Below are positions 35,036 to 43,754 of a stretch of 64,000 bases of DNA, piece by piece (the stretch's first letter is position 1; every line of letters begins with the position of its first letter). The notes beneath the pieces were generated by a model. That model saw only the letters and a program-made list of their open reading frames with translations, ran no database searches and was not told where the DNA came from. The DNA is from Hyphomonadaceae bacterium (GTDB lineage: Bacteria > Pseudomonadota > Alphaproteobacteria > Caulobacterales > Aquidulcibacteraceae). Location of the stretch: positions 124,001 through 188,000 of the forward strand of contig JAEUMQ010000016.1 in NCBI GenBank assembly GCA_016791425.1. Direction: 5' to 3'. The position numbers and the translations under genes were made by a program.

Positions 35036-35938
35036 TCACGCCTCCGCAGCGATGAAGAGCCCTTTGTCCGGCTCGGGATGCGGCATCGTCTGCGGTCCGC
35101 CGACGCCGATCTGCCACTGGTCCATCACGAGCGCGCTGGGCGAATGCACCTTGGCCTGCCACGTCGCGTCATCGACATCCTCAAGCTCGGATGTGTACTC
35201 CACGGCAAAGCCGTTCGGCGTCGTGAAATAGCTGAATGTGTTGTTGCCCGCCGTATGCCGCCCGGGCCCCCACACGATGTTCACGCCCTTCTGCTTGAGC
35301 CGATGCGCGCCCCGCATCATGTCGTCCACGCTCGGCACGTCGTACGCGACATGGTTGAGGCACGGCGGACCCGGCAACAAGGCGATGCGATGATGCGCGC
35401 TGTTGCAGCGCAGGAAGCACATGAAGTCGCCGAGCCAGTCGCTCACCTTGAACCCGAGCACATCCACGAAGAATTGCGCCGCGCCCTTGTGGTCCGCCGA
35501 GTGCAGAACAATGTGGCTGATCTTCTGCGGCACGCCTTCCCAGCGCGCGAGCGCGCGAGACGGGCCGCGCGCGACATCTGACGAGATTTCGAAGGTGAGG
35601 CCGTCCTTGCTGAAGAAGCGGAAGCCGTAGCCCCCGCCGAGCGTTGAAAGCTCGCGCGGCCGGAAGATGATCCTGCATCCGGCGTCCGCGACGCGCACAT
35701 GCAACGCATCGACATCGGCCCGGGTCGTCGCGGCCAAAGCGATCACGTCGATGCGCTTCGCTTCCGCGTGGCGCAGGCGCACGACATAGAGCCCGTCATG
35801 CCCCTGAGCTGCGAAATGCAGCATGCCGTCCTGCTCGCCGGCGTCCTTCAGCCCCCAGAGGTCGCGATAGAACGCCGCTTCCGCCGCCAGGTCCGGCACG
35901 GCATAGCCCACATATCTGATGTCGCTTACGCGCGCCAT
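35036..35938 (-). CDS. Type I extradiol ring-cleavage dioxygenase (VOC family)
   Basis: A 300-residue protein with two vicinal-oxygen-chelate domains. The C-terminal domain keeps the three metal ligands of BphC-type extradiol dioxygenases: His in KISHIVLH (about H142), His in CLNHVAYDV (about H196) and Glu in FAVEYTSE (about E247). The start at 35938 is supported by TAGGAGG upstream, although the frame continues. It should cleave a catechol-like or related dihydroxy-aromatic ring next to the hydroxyls using Fe(II) or Mn(II). It lies between the FAD monooxygenase, which could make the diol, and the hydrolase. Confidence 0.87.
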   Translation of the reverse strand: MARVSDIRYVGYAVPDLAAEAAFYRDLWGLKDAGEQDGMLHFAAQGHDGLYVVRLRHAEAKRIDVIALAATTRADVDALHVRVADAGCRIIFRPRELSTLGGGYGFRFFSKDGLTFEISSDVARGPSRALARWEGVPQKISHIVLHSADHKGAAQFFVDVLGFKVSDWLGDFMCFLRCNSAHHRIALLPGPPCLNHVAYDVPSVDDMMRGAHRLKQKGVNIVWGPGRHTAGNNTFSYFTTPNGFAVEYTSELEDVDDATWQAKVHSPSALVMDQWQIGVGGPQTMPHPEPDKGLFIAAEA

Positions 35939-35949
35939 TTCGACGCCTC

Positions 35950-37056
35950 CTAAATTGGTTCGGCCACGCGCTTGAACATGTCTGCGGTGGCTTTGGCCTG
36001 ATCGACGGGCTCTCCAGCCACCTGCGCCCGACAAATTGCGCGCGACGCCTCCACGATGTAGCGGCAACGCGCAAAGCGCCGCTCCTGGAAGCGCGCAAGC
36101 GCATCGGTCGTGCCCCCGCCGCGGGACAATTCCTCGGCCAGGACGAGCGAATCTTCAATCGCCATGCCCGCGCCCTGCCCGAGATGGGGCGTGGTGGCGT
36201 GCGCGGCGTCGCCGATCAGCACGCAGCGCCCCTTGTGCCACGGTCCCTCGAGCAGAACGCTTTCCAAGGGCTTGTAGACGACCGCGTCGTCGTCCGTGAT
36301 CAATTCGGACAATGCGAGGATGCGCGGGGCCGCGCCGGCGAGCTTGTCGCGCATGGTTTGCGCCAGCTTCTCGGGCTGATAGCGCGGATTACCTGGCTCC
36401 GGCGTCGTCAGGTACATGTACATGACCGTCTCGGAGAGCGGCACCAGACCGATGCCGCGCGGACCTTCGAATGCGTGCAGGCTCACCACGTCCGCCGGGC
36501 GTGGAAGATTGTAGCGCCAGACGCCCTGATTTTCGAATACCGGCGGCTGCGCCTCGGGAAACAGGGTCGTGCGCATCTGCGAATTGAGACCGTCCGCGCC
36601 AATGAGGAGATCGTAGCGGCCCGAGCCGCCGTCCGAGAAGCCGACGCTGACTCCTGCCCCGTCATCCTCCAGCGCCGCGACCGTCACGCCCAGGCGAATG
36701 CGCGCGCCTGCGCCGAAGGCCCGATCGCTCAGCACCTTCTGCAGAGCCTTGCGTCCTATGCCGACATTGGACGGATAGCCCTCCACCAGGCGCGGCGTCG
36801 GCACCACGGCGAGCCGCCGCCCGTCCGGCGCATAGATCTCCACGGTCGAGAATCCGAACCCGGCGTGGATGTAATCATCGACGACGCCGAGCTGGGCCAT
36901 CGCGCGGATGACGTTCGCCTGCTGGATGATGCCCACGCCATAGACCGTCCATTCCGGCTCGCGTTCGATGAGATCGACGTCGAAACCGCGCTGACGCAGC
37001 GCGATTGCGGCGGTGAGTCCGCCAATGCCGCCGCCGACGACCAGAACGCCGCTCAC
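35950..37056 (-). CDS. FAD-dependent aromatic monooxygenase
   Basis: A 368-residue class A flavin monooxygenase. The start is the GTG at 37056, giving MSGVLVVGGGIGGLTAAIAL at the FAD-binding Rossmann motif; the longer open frame has no fitting start. Also visible are LIGADGLNSQMR (DG motif) and VLIGDAAHATTPHLGQGAGM (GD motif). Relatives hydroxylate salicylate, 6-hydroxynicotinate or similar rings using NAD(P)H and oxygen. First structural gene of the leftward catabolic operon, 12 bp before the dioxygenase; LysR lies 136 bp upstream. Confidence 0.88.
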   Translation of the reverse strand: MSGVLVVGGGIGGLTAAIALRQRGFDVDLIEREPEWTVYGVGIIQQANVIRAMAQLGVVDDYIHAGFGFSTVEIYAPDGRRLAVVPTPRLVEGYPSNVGIGRKALQKVLSDRAFGAGARIRLGVTVAALEDDGAGVSVGFSDGGSGRYDLLIGADGLNSQMRTTLFPEAQPPVFENQGVWRYNLPRPADVVSLHAFEGPRGIGLVPLSETVMYMYLTTPEPGNPRYQPEKLAQTMRDKLAGAAPRILALSELITDDDAVVYKPLESVLLEGPWHKGRCVLIGDAAHATTPHLGQGAGMAIEDSLVLAEELSRGGGTTDALARFQERRFARCRYIVEASRAICRAQVAGEPVDQAKATADMFKRVAEPI

Positions 37057-37170
37057 GCTGCGGCGCCGCCCCGCCCGACGCGCGGGCGGAAAACCTTTGG
37101 CATTTCGCTCTCCCAATCGGGCGACCGCCAAGCTGGCCGCTTCTCCAGCGCCAACTTGGAGAAGCGAAAC

Positions 37171-37189
37171 CAATCTGTAAAACTAATTG
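37171..37189. promoter_or_regulatory. Possible LysR-type operator before the monooxygenase
   Basis: An inverted CAAT-N11-ATTG lies in an AT-rich patch between lysR and the monooxygenase gene, in an otherwise GC-rich region. The T/A-containing dyad suits a LysR-type regulator. Weak on its own. Confidence 0.3.
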
Positions 37190-37192
37190 TGG

Positions 37193-38134
37193 TTATGCTC
37201 TTCCATTGCTTCGATGGATCGATTTGCCTTGCGCCGCGGCCCTGAGCTGCTGCCGCAGCCAGGCGAGGCCGCCGTCGCCGACGCGCGCGCGATGCACCTG
37301 GATCATCTCGCGCATCACCGGAAAATCGAACGGCAGTGGCGCGTGCGCGATCGGAAAATATCCCTTCATCGCCTGCGCCAGCCGCGCATGCATGACCGCG
37401 AGTCGCGCCGTGCCGATCAGCAGCCACGGCACCACTGTAAACGACGACGCGACGATCTCGATGCGCCGCCGCCGGCCCATCGTCTCAAGCTGACGGTCGC
37501 CGAAAGTCATCGTGCGCGTGCTGCCCATGCTGACGCCGACATGGCCGGCGCCCATGAAGTCCGCTTCCGCGATGCGCCCCCTCTTTAGCGCCGGATTGGC
37601 GGCGCAACAGGCCACCACGTGCTCTTCCTCGAAGAGAACTTCCGCCGGGTGGTCGCTCTCGATGAACTCCGCCGGCGTGATGATCACATCGACCTGACCG
37701 CGATCCAGCAGCGTGTCGGATTGCGCGTCCGGCGCCACGATCTCGATGCGCACCTGCGGCGCGACGGCCGACAGACGGCGGATCAGCGGCGCCAAGAGGG
37801 CGGCCGTAATATAGTCGGAGGCGATGACGCGGAACGCGCGTTGCGAGGTCCCCGGGTCGAATGCGGTGGACGTGGCGATGAGCATGTCCGCCCCGGTCAG
37901 CAATTCGCGCACCTGGGGAAGCAGGCTCTCGGCGTGCGCGGTTGGATGCATCCGCTTGCCGTCTGCAACCAGGATCTCGTCGCCGAAATATTCGCGCAGC
38001 CGCGCAAGCGCGGCGCTCATGGCAGGCTGGGAGAGATTGAGCCGCTCCGCCGCCCGCGACACGCTCTTGGTCTCCAGGAGCGCATCGAACGCCACCAACA
38101 GGTTGAGATCCAGCCCCTTGAACCGCACGCTCAC
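37193..38134 (-). CDS. LysR-family regulator (NodD-like)
   Basis: A 313-residue transcription factor. The N-terminal winged helix-turn-helix is clear (LLETKSVSRAAERLNLSQPA, then MSAALARLREYFGDEILV), followed by a periplasmic-binding-like effector domain. The wording LLVAFDALLETKSVSRAAERL is of the NodD/LinR/PcpR sort, regulators that often sense aromatic compounds. It points the same way as the catabolic operon and is divergent from the TonB-dependent receptor, so it probably controls both in response to the imported substrate or a metabolite. Confidence 0.9.
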   Translation of the reverse strand: MSVRFKGLDLNLLVAFDALLETKSVSRAAERLNLSQPAMSAALARLREYFGDEILVADGKRMHPTAHAESLLPQVRELLTGADMLIATSTAFDPGTSQRAFRVIASDYITAALLAPLIRRLSAVAPQVRIEIVAPDAQSDTLLDRGQVDVIITPAEFIESDHPAEVLFEEEHVVACCAANPALKRGRIAEADFMGAGHVGVSMGSTRTMTFGDRQLETMGRRRRIEIVASSFTVVPWLLIGTARLAVMHARLAQAMKGYFPIAHAPLPFDFPVMREMIQVHRARVGDGGLAWLRQQLRAAAQGKSIHRSNGRA

Positions 38135-38146
38135 CCATCCAAAAAA

Positions 38147-38164
38147 TCAATTGACGCCGATTGA
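38147..38164. promoter_or_regulatory. Candidate LysR operator between lysR and TonB receptor
   Basis: TCAAT-N8-ATTGA, an inverted repeat in an AT-rich stretch, 13 bases upstream of the lysR ATG and 97 bases before the receptor ATG. Position and symmetry fit an autoregulatory and activating LysR site. Confidence 0.45.
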
Positions 38165-38260
38165 AACAAAAAATTTCCCGAATGTCGAGGCGCACCCTAC
38201 CCTTGCGGAAAATCAGCGCCGCCCTTCCGCGCGCTCAACGACACGCATTGGGGGAGGAAC

Positions 38261-40534
38261 ATGCGCAATCTCTTGCTGGCCGGAGCGGCTCTGGTTGCCT
38301 GGCAGATGCCGCTCGCGGCGCGCGCGCAGGATGTCGCGCCCAGCGATGAGGTCGGCCTCGCAGACATCGTCGTGACGGCGCAACGGCGTGAGGAGATCCT
38401 TCAGCGCGCGGCGATCGCGGTGAGCGCCGTGACCGGCGCTTCGATCGAGGCCCAGAGCGTCACGCAGGCGACCGACCTCACGCGCCTCGTGCCGGCCCTC
38501 CAAGTTGCGCCGGCATCGTCGTTCACGCAGATCTACCTGCGCGGAGTCGGCACGTTCGGCGCCAACGCCTGGGCCGAACAAGGCGTCGCGTTCAATTATG
38601 GCGGCGTGTACCTCTCGCGGCCTGCGGCGCCGGCGGGACTGTTCTACGATCTGGAGCGTCTTGAGGTGCTGAAAGGCCCGCAAGGCACGCTCTATGGCCG
38701 CAACGCAACGGGCGGCGCGCTCAACGTCATTCCCGCCGCGCCGGACGTCGGCGAGTTCGGCGCGAGCCTCACGGCGGAGTACGGCGACTACGAAACCCTC
38801 AAGGCGTCGGGCGCCTTGAACATTCCGCTTGGCGAGGCCGCCGCCTTCCGTCTCTCGGCGCAGACCGCCCAGCACGACGGCTACTTCAACGACGGCTATG
38901 ACGACGAAGACACGCAAGCCGTGCGCGGACAGTTCCGGCTGCAGCCGAACGATGCCTGGGACATCACGATCGGCGCCGATTACGCCCATGTCGGCGGCCA
39001 GGGCTCCGGCGGCACGATCATGCCGCTGCTCTTCGGCGACGGCGACGATCGCCTCGGCCCCAGCGATCCAGCGGTCGCCGCCGCCTATCTCGGCCGCCCG
39101 CCGACGGCGCCCGTGCCGCAGATCGTCGCGCGCGACGACGGCTATCAGGACAACGAATTCTTCGGTGTTCAGGCCGATGTCGAGACCGATCTCGGATTCG
39201 CCAAGCTGACGCTTATTCCCGCCTGGCGGCGCACCGATCTCGATTTCCTCGGCTATGCATCGAGCTTTCTCATCGACGTCGCCGAGCTCTCCGAGCAGAG
39301 CTCGTTTGAGGCGCGCCTCTCCAATAACGGCGACCGTCTCAACTGGGTGCTTGGCGCCTACTATTTCGACGAGACCGTCGACGCCAACCAGTTCTTCAAT
39401 CAGGCCAGCAACGCCACGCTCATCCTCTCGGACCTCAACACCGAAAGCACGGCCGTCTTCGGCCAGGCCACGCTCTCCCTAACGGACGCCTTTCGGATCA
39501 CCGGCGGCGTGCGCTGGACCTCGGACAACAAGCGGCAGAGCACCTACACCGAGACGCGGCCGTTCGTCGGCTTCGTGGCGCCGCCGACCAATTTCACGCC
39601 GATCATCCTCGTCATCCCCGCGACATCCACAAGCGATGTCGATTTCGAGAAGACGACCTGGAAAGCCGGCATCGAGTACGACATCGGGCCGCAATCGCTG
39701 CTCTACGCTTCAGTCGCCACGGGCTTCAAGTCGGGCATCCTCTACGCCTCGACCGGGCGGAACTATTCCAATCCCGAAGAGCTGACCGCCTACACCATCG
39801 GCTCGAAGAACCGCTTCCTGGACAACAACCTGCAACTCAATGTCGAGGCCTTCTATTGGGACTACAAGGACCAGCAGGTCTCGCACCTGGGGCCTGTGCA
39901 GGTGGCGCAGACGCCGGGCGGTCCAATCTACGGCCCCGTCTTCCTGACCGAAAACGCCGGCGCCGCGACCGTCTACGGGACGGAGATCGAGCTCCTGTGG
40001 CGGGTAGGCCCGCACGGCCTTCTCTCCGCGAATGTGCAATACCTCAACAGCGAGTACGACAGCTTCCGCTATCAGGCCTACTCGACCTCCGGCGCCACGC
40101 CGGTGATCGGGTGCGCGGTGACGCCGACCACACTAACCGGCGCGAGCCCGACAGCGCGCATCTTCAATGTCGATTGCACCGGCCAGCCGCTCACGAACGC
40201 GCCCGAATGGGTGCTCAATGCGGGCTACGAGCACACGTTCGATCTCGGCGCCGGCGGACGGATTATTGCTGCGGTTGATACGCGCGTGGAGGCCGAGCGC
40301 TTCCTCTCGATCGATTACCTGCCCCAAGGCACGCAGGACAGCTACATGATGTCCAACCTCCGCGTGACCTGGGAGAACGAACCCGGCCAAGTCTCGATCA
40401 CGGGCTTCGTGAACAATATCGAAAACGAGCTTGTGTTCTCCAACTCGTTCCAGAGCCCTGTGAAGAGCGGCGTCATCTACAACCAGCTGCGCCCCCCGCG
40501 GGTGTTCGGCGCGCGCCTTGGCCTGCGCTTCTAA
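38261..40534 (+). CDS. TonB-dependent outer-membrane receptor
   Basis: A 757-residue receptor: signal peptide (LLLAGAALVAWQMPLAARA), a TonB box (DIVVTAQRREE), the plug domain (LRGVGTFGAN, LEVLKGPQGTLYGRNATGGALNV) and a 22-strand-type barrel ending in the terminal Phe (PPRVFGARLGLRF). The start follows GGGGGAGGA. The plug and barrel are of the kind common in Caulobacterales and sphingomonads, where many import carbohydrates or aromatics rather than siderophores. Divergent from lysR and next to the aromatic operon, it probably brings in the substrate of that pathway. Confidence 0.92.
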   Translation: MRNLLLAGAALVAWQMPLAARAQDVAPSDEVGLADIVVTAQRREEILQRAAIAVSAVTGASIEAQSVTQATDLTRLVPALQVAPASSFTQIYLRGVGTFGANAWAEQGVAFNYGGVYLSRPAAPAGLFYDLERLEVLKGPQGTLYGRNATGGALNVIPAAPDVGEFGASLTAEYGDYETLKASGALNIPLGEAAAFRLSAQTAQHDGYFNDGYDDEDTQAVRGQFRLQPNDAWDITIGADYAHVGGQGSGGTIMPLLFGDGDDRLGPSDPAVAAAYLGRPPTAPVPQIVARDDGYQDNEFFGVQADVETDLGFAKLTLIPAWRRTDLDFLGYASSFLIDVAELSEQSSFEARLSNNGDRLNWVLGAYYFDETVDANQFFNQASNATLILSDLNTESTAVFGQATLSLTDAFRITGGVRWTSDNKRQSTYTETRPFVGFVAPPTNFTPIILVIPATSTSDVDFEKTTWKAGIEYDIGPQSLLYASVATGFKSGILYASTGRNYSNPEELTAYTIGSKNRFLDNNLQLNVEAFYWDYKDQQVSHLGPVQVAQTPGGPIYGPVFLTENAGAATVYGTEIELLWRVGPHGLLSANVQYLNSEYDSFRYQAYSTSGATPVIGCAVTPTTLTGASPTARIFNVDCTGQPLTNAPEWVLNAGYEHTFDLGAGGRIIAAVDTRVEAERFLSIDYLPQGTQDSYMMSNLRVTWENEPGQVSITGFVNNIENELVFSNSFQSPVKSGVIYNQLRPPRVFGARLGLRF

Positions 40535-40561
40535 CGAAATACATTAATTGCAGTGATTAAG

Positions 40562-40638
40562 TGGTGGTGGCGGGTGGAATTGAACCACCGACCTTGGGGT
40601 TATGAATCCCACGCTCTAACCAACTGAGCTACGCCACC
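40562..40638 (-). tRNA. tRNA-Met (anticodon CAT)
   Basis: Read on the minus strand, 77 bases fold as a cloverleaf. The acceptor stem GGTGGCG pairs with CGCCACC; the D-arm is GCTC...GAGC, the T-arm GGTGG TTCAATT CCACC, with an encoded CCA end. The anticodon loop TTCATAA gives CAT. The stem closing it has one A-C mismatch next to the loop. Elongator methionine is likeliest; an Ile tRNA with modified CAU cannot be fully excluded. Confidence 0.93.
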
Positions 40639-40908
40639 GAAGGGCGCGAGACATAAGCGCCCCCAGGCGCCCACGCAAGCAAAACGGGAGCGTCCGCGGT
40701 CGTCCGTGCAAGCGAGACGGAGCGCCTTGCCGCCCGGCGCCGCGCCGGCGCGCCGCCCGATTGCTCTCCGGCGCCGTCACAACCACGCCACGCAGGCCGC
40801 CCGCCGGTAGAACTTGCCCGAAACGCCCGTTTTGCGCTTGCACCGCTGCGCACCGCAACGATAGATGGCTTCAACCAGGCAACAATAATCCCTTTGGGAG
40901 GAAAATCC
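40639..40908. other. Intergenic region upstream of the Lrp-type gene
   Basis: 270 bp between the tRNA and the Lrp/AsnC gene. Apart from the presumed promoters of the two divergent genes, nothing recognisable was seen. Confidence 0.5.
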
Positions 40909-41403
40909 TTGTCCGAAGAGCTGGACGCGATTGACGCCAAAATCCTCGACCTCCTGCAGCAGGACGCCAGCCTTTCCATTGCCGACATCGCCGAAAAGGT
41001 GGGCCTCTCCTCTTCGCCCTGCTGGCGGCGGATCGAGCGCCTGAAGAAGGTTGGGATCATCACCGGCCAGGTCACCCTGCTCGACCGCGAGAAGCTGGGG
41101 CTCAATTTCGAGGTGATCGCCAGCGTGAAGCTGCAGCTCCCCACCCGCGACAACCTGGAGAAATTCGAGACGGCGGTGGCGAAATGGCCCGAGGTGGTCG
41201 ATTGCTGCACGGTCACCGGCGCGGTCGATTACATGCTGCGCATCATCACGACCGACATGCACGCCTACGACGATCTCTTGCGCGACAAGATCCTGATGCT
41301 CGGCCTGGTCAGCGACGTCCAGTCCCGCATCGTGATGCGCATCGCCAAGCGCACGACCGCCGCGCCCCTCGGCCTCGTCTGCCAATACGTCCCCGCGCGA
41401 TAA
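40909..41403 (+). CDS. Lrp/AsnC-family transcriptional regulator
   Basis: A 164-residue regulator with an N-terminal HTH (DAIDAKILDLLQQDASLSIA, IAEKVGLSSSPCWRRIERL) and a C-terminal RAM domain (TVTGAVDYMLRIITTDMHAYDDLL). The TTG at 40909 is chosen because GGGAGGA ends seven bases before it; a TTG at 40894 would overlap that site. Lrp-type proteins respond to amino acids and usually control a neighbouring metabolic gene. No obvious amino-acid gene is adjacent here, so its target is open. Confidence 0.9.
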   Translation: MSEELDAIDAKILDLLQQDASLSIADIAEKVGLSSSPCWRRIERLKKVGIITGQVTLLDREKLGLNFEVIASVKLQLPTRDNLEKFETAVAKWPEVVDCCTVTGAVDYMLRIITTDMHAYDDLLRDKILMLGLVSDVQSRIVMRIAKRTTAAPLGLVCQYVPAR

Positions 41404-41418
41404 GCCGGTGCGCTGCGG

Positions 41419-42339
41419 CTAGTTGCTGCCGACATTGGCCGCGCTCGCGCTGCGCTCCACGCGGGCGAGTATCTCCGCGACGCGCGGACCAACCGATTTC
41501 TGCGGCTGCGACGGCTCTAGGCGCTGCTCGCGCTCCCATTGCGCGATGAGCCGCGTCGCCGAATCGAAGCCCTGCACGAGCCCTGCGCCGCCCTGCACCG
41601 AATGCGCCAGGAACGCGTCCCCGAAATAGGTCCACTCGCGATTGGGCTGACAGCCGAACGAAGTCCGCGACGGCGAGGAGGCGGTGAGGATGATGGTGTT
41701 GGGGTTCATCAGCGGCGCGATGAATGCGCCCGAGAAGCACGCCGACACGATCACCACGCGGTTGCGGATGCCGGCGTCATCGAGCGCCTGACGCAGATTG
41801 GCGGGCCGCAGCGCGCCGCCCATGCGGTTGTGCTCGCGGATCGCGATCGAGCCGTCGGGATTGCCGTGCGAGGTGAGGAAGAGGACGACGAGATCCTCGT
41901 CGGGATTGATCAGCTGCCCGATCCGCCCCAGCGCCGCGTTGAGGAAGAAGGGCGAGGCAGGCGGAAAGGTGCGCTCGCCGGAGCCGACGCCGAGCGTCAG
42001 CGTCATCGTGCGCCCCTCCGCGCCAAGCCGCTTGGAAAGGATCTCCGCCCCCTGGCTCGCCTCGCGCTCGAACACCGGATCGCTCCAGAACGCCGCCGTC
42101 AGCAGATAGACGTCCGGCTGCCCCGGCCGTCCCGGCTGCAGCCGCGCAACCTGCTCCTGGAAGAGCCGCTCCTGCTGCGCCGCTTCCCGCGGGCCGGGCG
42201 CGACCTCGATCGCCCCGAACTGGCCGTTCAGCGGATCGCGCTGCTGCTGCGCCTGTTGGGCGCTGCCCATCGGCGCGGCGGTCAGCAGGAGCGCCGCCGC
42301 CAGGAACGCAACGCGGGCCGCGATTGTGGATAAGCGCAT
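41419..42339 (-). CDS. Secreted C13 (legumain-like) cysteine peptidase
   Basis: A 306-residue protein with a signal peptide (VAFLAAALLLTAAPMGSA). The clan CD catalytic pair is plain: His in LFLTSHGNPDGS (about H158) and Cys in VIVSACFSGAFIAP (about C201). The family C13 includes legumains and GPI-transamidase subunits; bacterial members are poorly studied. It is convergent with the Lrp-type gene (15 bp apart) and is probably transcribed alone. Periplasmic location is expected. Confidence 0.85.
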   Translation of the reverse strand: MRLSTIAARVAFLAAALLLTAAPMGSAQQAQQQRDPLNGQFGAIEVAPGPREAAQQERLFQEQVARLQPGRPGQPDVYLLTAAFWSDPVFEREASQGAEILSKRLGAEGRTMTLTLGVGSGERTFPPASPFFLNAALGRIGQLINPDEDLVVLFLTSHGNPDGSIAIREHNRMGGALRPANLRQALDDAGIRNRVVIVSACFSGAFIAPLMNPNTIILTASSPSRTSFGCQPNREWTYFGDAFLAHSVQGGAGLVQGFDSATRLIAQWEREQRLEPSQPQKSVGPRVAEILARVERSASAANVGSN

Positions 42340-42494
42340 GCTTTTGTCCTTCCGCCGGGACCATTGCCCGCCCGCGCGCGCGCTTCAAGACGGGCGCCCC
42401 CATCAGGATCGGCCGCGGCTGCAGGACCGCGTCAGTCCTCGCCATGGCGCGCCGCCTCGTGCTCCGCTATCCCTTTGCCGGGCAGAGGGAACTT

Positions 42495-43748
42495 ATGCAG
42501 CGGACCGACGGCTATATCCCGGCGCGGCGCGCCGAATTGATCGCAGCCCTTGGCGCGGAGATGGGCGCAGGAACGCCCCAGGGGGCGGGGTTCCAGGACC
42601 TCGCGCGCATCGTGGCCGCGCTCCTGCACCACGAAGCCCACGAAGCGCTGGAGCGCCTCAAGACGCTTTACGCCCCGCTCGATCCCGACACGCCCGCCAG
42701 CGCCGCCGACAACGACGCCGCGCTCGACGCCTTCGAGGCGGCCCTCACCAAGGCCCTCGTGCGCGCCAACTTCGCCGAGATCGAGACCGGCGACGAGCGG
42801 CGCGGCCGCACCAAGCTGACTGCCGACCTTCACCTCGTCGCTTCCAATGACGGCATCAAGCGCATCAGGTACTTCGCGCGCGGCGTGCACCGTGAGCCGG
42901 TGACGATCAAGAACCTCTTCGGTCTCATCCGCAAATCGGTCGACGCCGACATCGTCGAGGACGTCGTCGTCTTCGTCGCCTTCAAGGACGAGAACGAGAT
43001 CGCCCGCCGCGAGCGCCGCGCCTTCGAGCGGGTGCGCGGCGGCATGCGCCCCGGCGCGGTGATCGTGAAGCACTTCCGCCATGTCGCGCGCGCCGAGCTC
43101 ATCACCCTGCATCCCGGCGCCCGCCCGACGATGAAACGCACCGATCAGCTGATGCTCGGCGTGCCGGCGGTGGCGCTGGGGGTGCCCGTGCTGGTGCAAT
43201 TGGGCGCCGCGGTGCCGGTGCTCTTCGCGGTGATCGCCGCCTATCTCGGCGCCCAGGGCGCCATCGACGGCGATCGGCTGAAGCAGGCGATCGCTTCGAT
43301 GAGCGCGCTCGTGGCCGTCGGCGGCTTCGTGCTCCGCCAGAAGATGAAGTTCGAGCGCCAGAGCCTCTGGTACCAGAAGGAGCTCGCCGAGACGGTCTAT
43401 TTCCGCAACGTCGCGAACAATGCCGGCGTGCTCGATGCGCTGATCGGCGCCGGCGAGGAGCAGGATTCCAAGGAAGCCCTGCTCGCCTATTGGGCGCTGC
43501 TCGTCGCCAACCGCCCGCTGGCCAAGCAGGAGATCGACAAGGCGGCGGAGGAATTCCTGCGCCGCAAGTTCAGGCTCGACGTCGATTTCGAGATCGGCGA
43601 CGCGCTCGCCAAGATCGAGCGGATGGGGATCGTGACGCGCGAAGGCGAGGCGCTGCGCGCGCTGCCCATCGATCAATCCTTCGATCGGTTGGACGCCGCC
43701 TGGGACGATTTCTTCAAGCGGACATCGGCGCCGACACCGGCCACGTGA
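42495..43748 (+). CDS. DUF3754 (TMEM143-like) membrane protein
   Basis: A 417-residue protein of the DUF3754/TMEM143 type. A soluble N-terminal region (HREPVTIKNLFGLIRKSV, YFARGVHREP) is followed by two close membrane helices (LMLGVPAVALGVPVLVQL and VPVLFAVIAAYLGAQGA) and a cytoplasmic C-terminal part (QSLWYQKELAETVYFRN). The ATG at 42495 is preferred because AGAGGG lies just upstream; longer in-frame starts (42444, 42324) lack a ribosome site. No biochemical function is known for the family. Confidence 0.75.
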   Translation: MQRTDGYIPARRAELIAALGAEMGAGTPQGAGFQDLARIVAALLHHEAHEALERLKTLYAPLDPDTPASAADNDAALDAFEAALTKALVRANFAEIETGDERRGRTKLTADLHLVASNDGIKRIRYFARGVHREPVTIKNLFGLIRKSVDADIVEDVVVFVAFKDENEIARRERRAFERVRGGMRPGAVIVKHFRHVARAELITLHPGARPTMKRTDQLMLGVPAVALGVPVLVQLGAAVPVLFAVIAAYLGAQGAIDGDRLKQAIASMSALVAVGGFVLRQKMKFERQSLWYQKELAETVYFRNVANNAGVLDALIGAGEEQDSKEALLAYWALLVANRPLAKQEIDKAAEEFLRRKFRLDVDFEIGDALAKIERMGIVTREGEALRALPIDQSFDRLDAAWDDFFKRTSAPTPAT

Positions 43749-43754
43749 GTCCGC

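Noticed and set aside
40544-40560. TTAAT-N7-ATTAA palindrome next to tRNA-Met as CtrA site
   Set aside because: The spacing between TTAA halves is nine, not seven, and it lies at the 3' ends of both neighbours, where a promoter is not needed.
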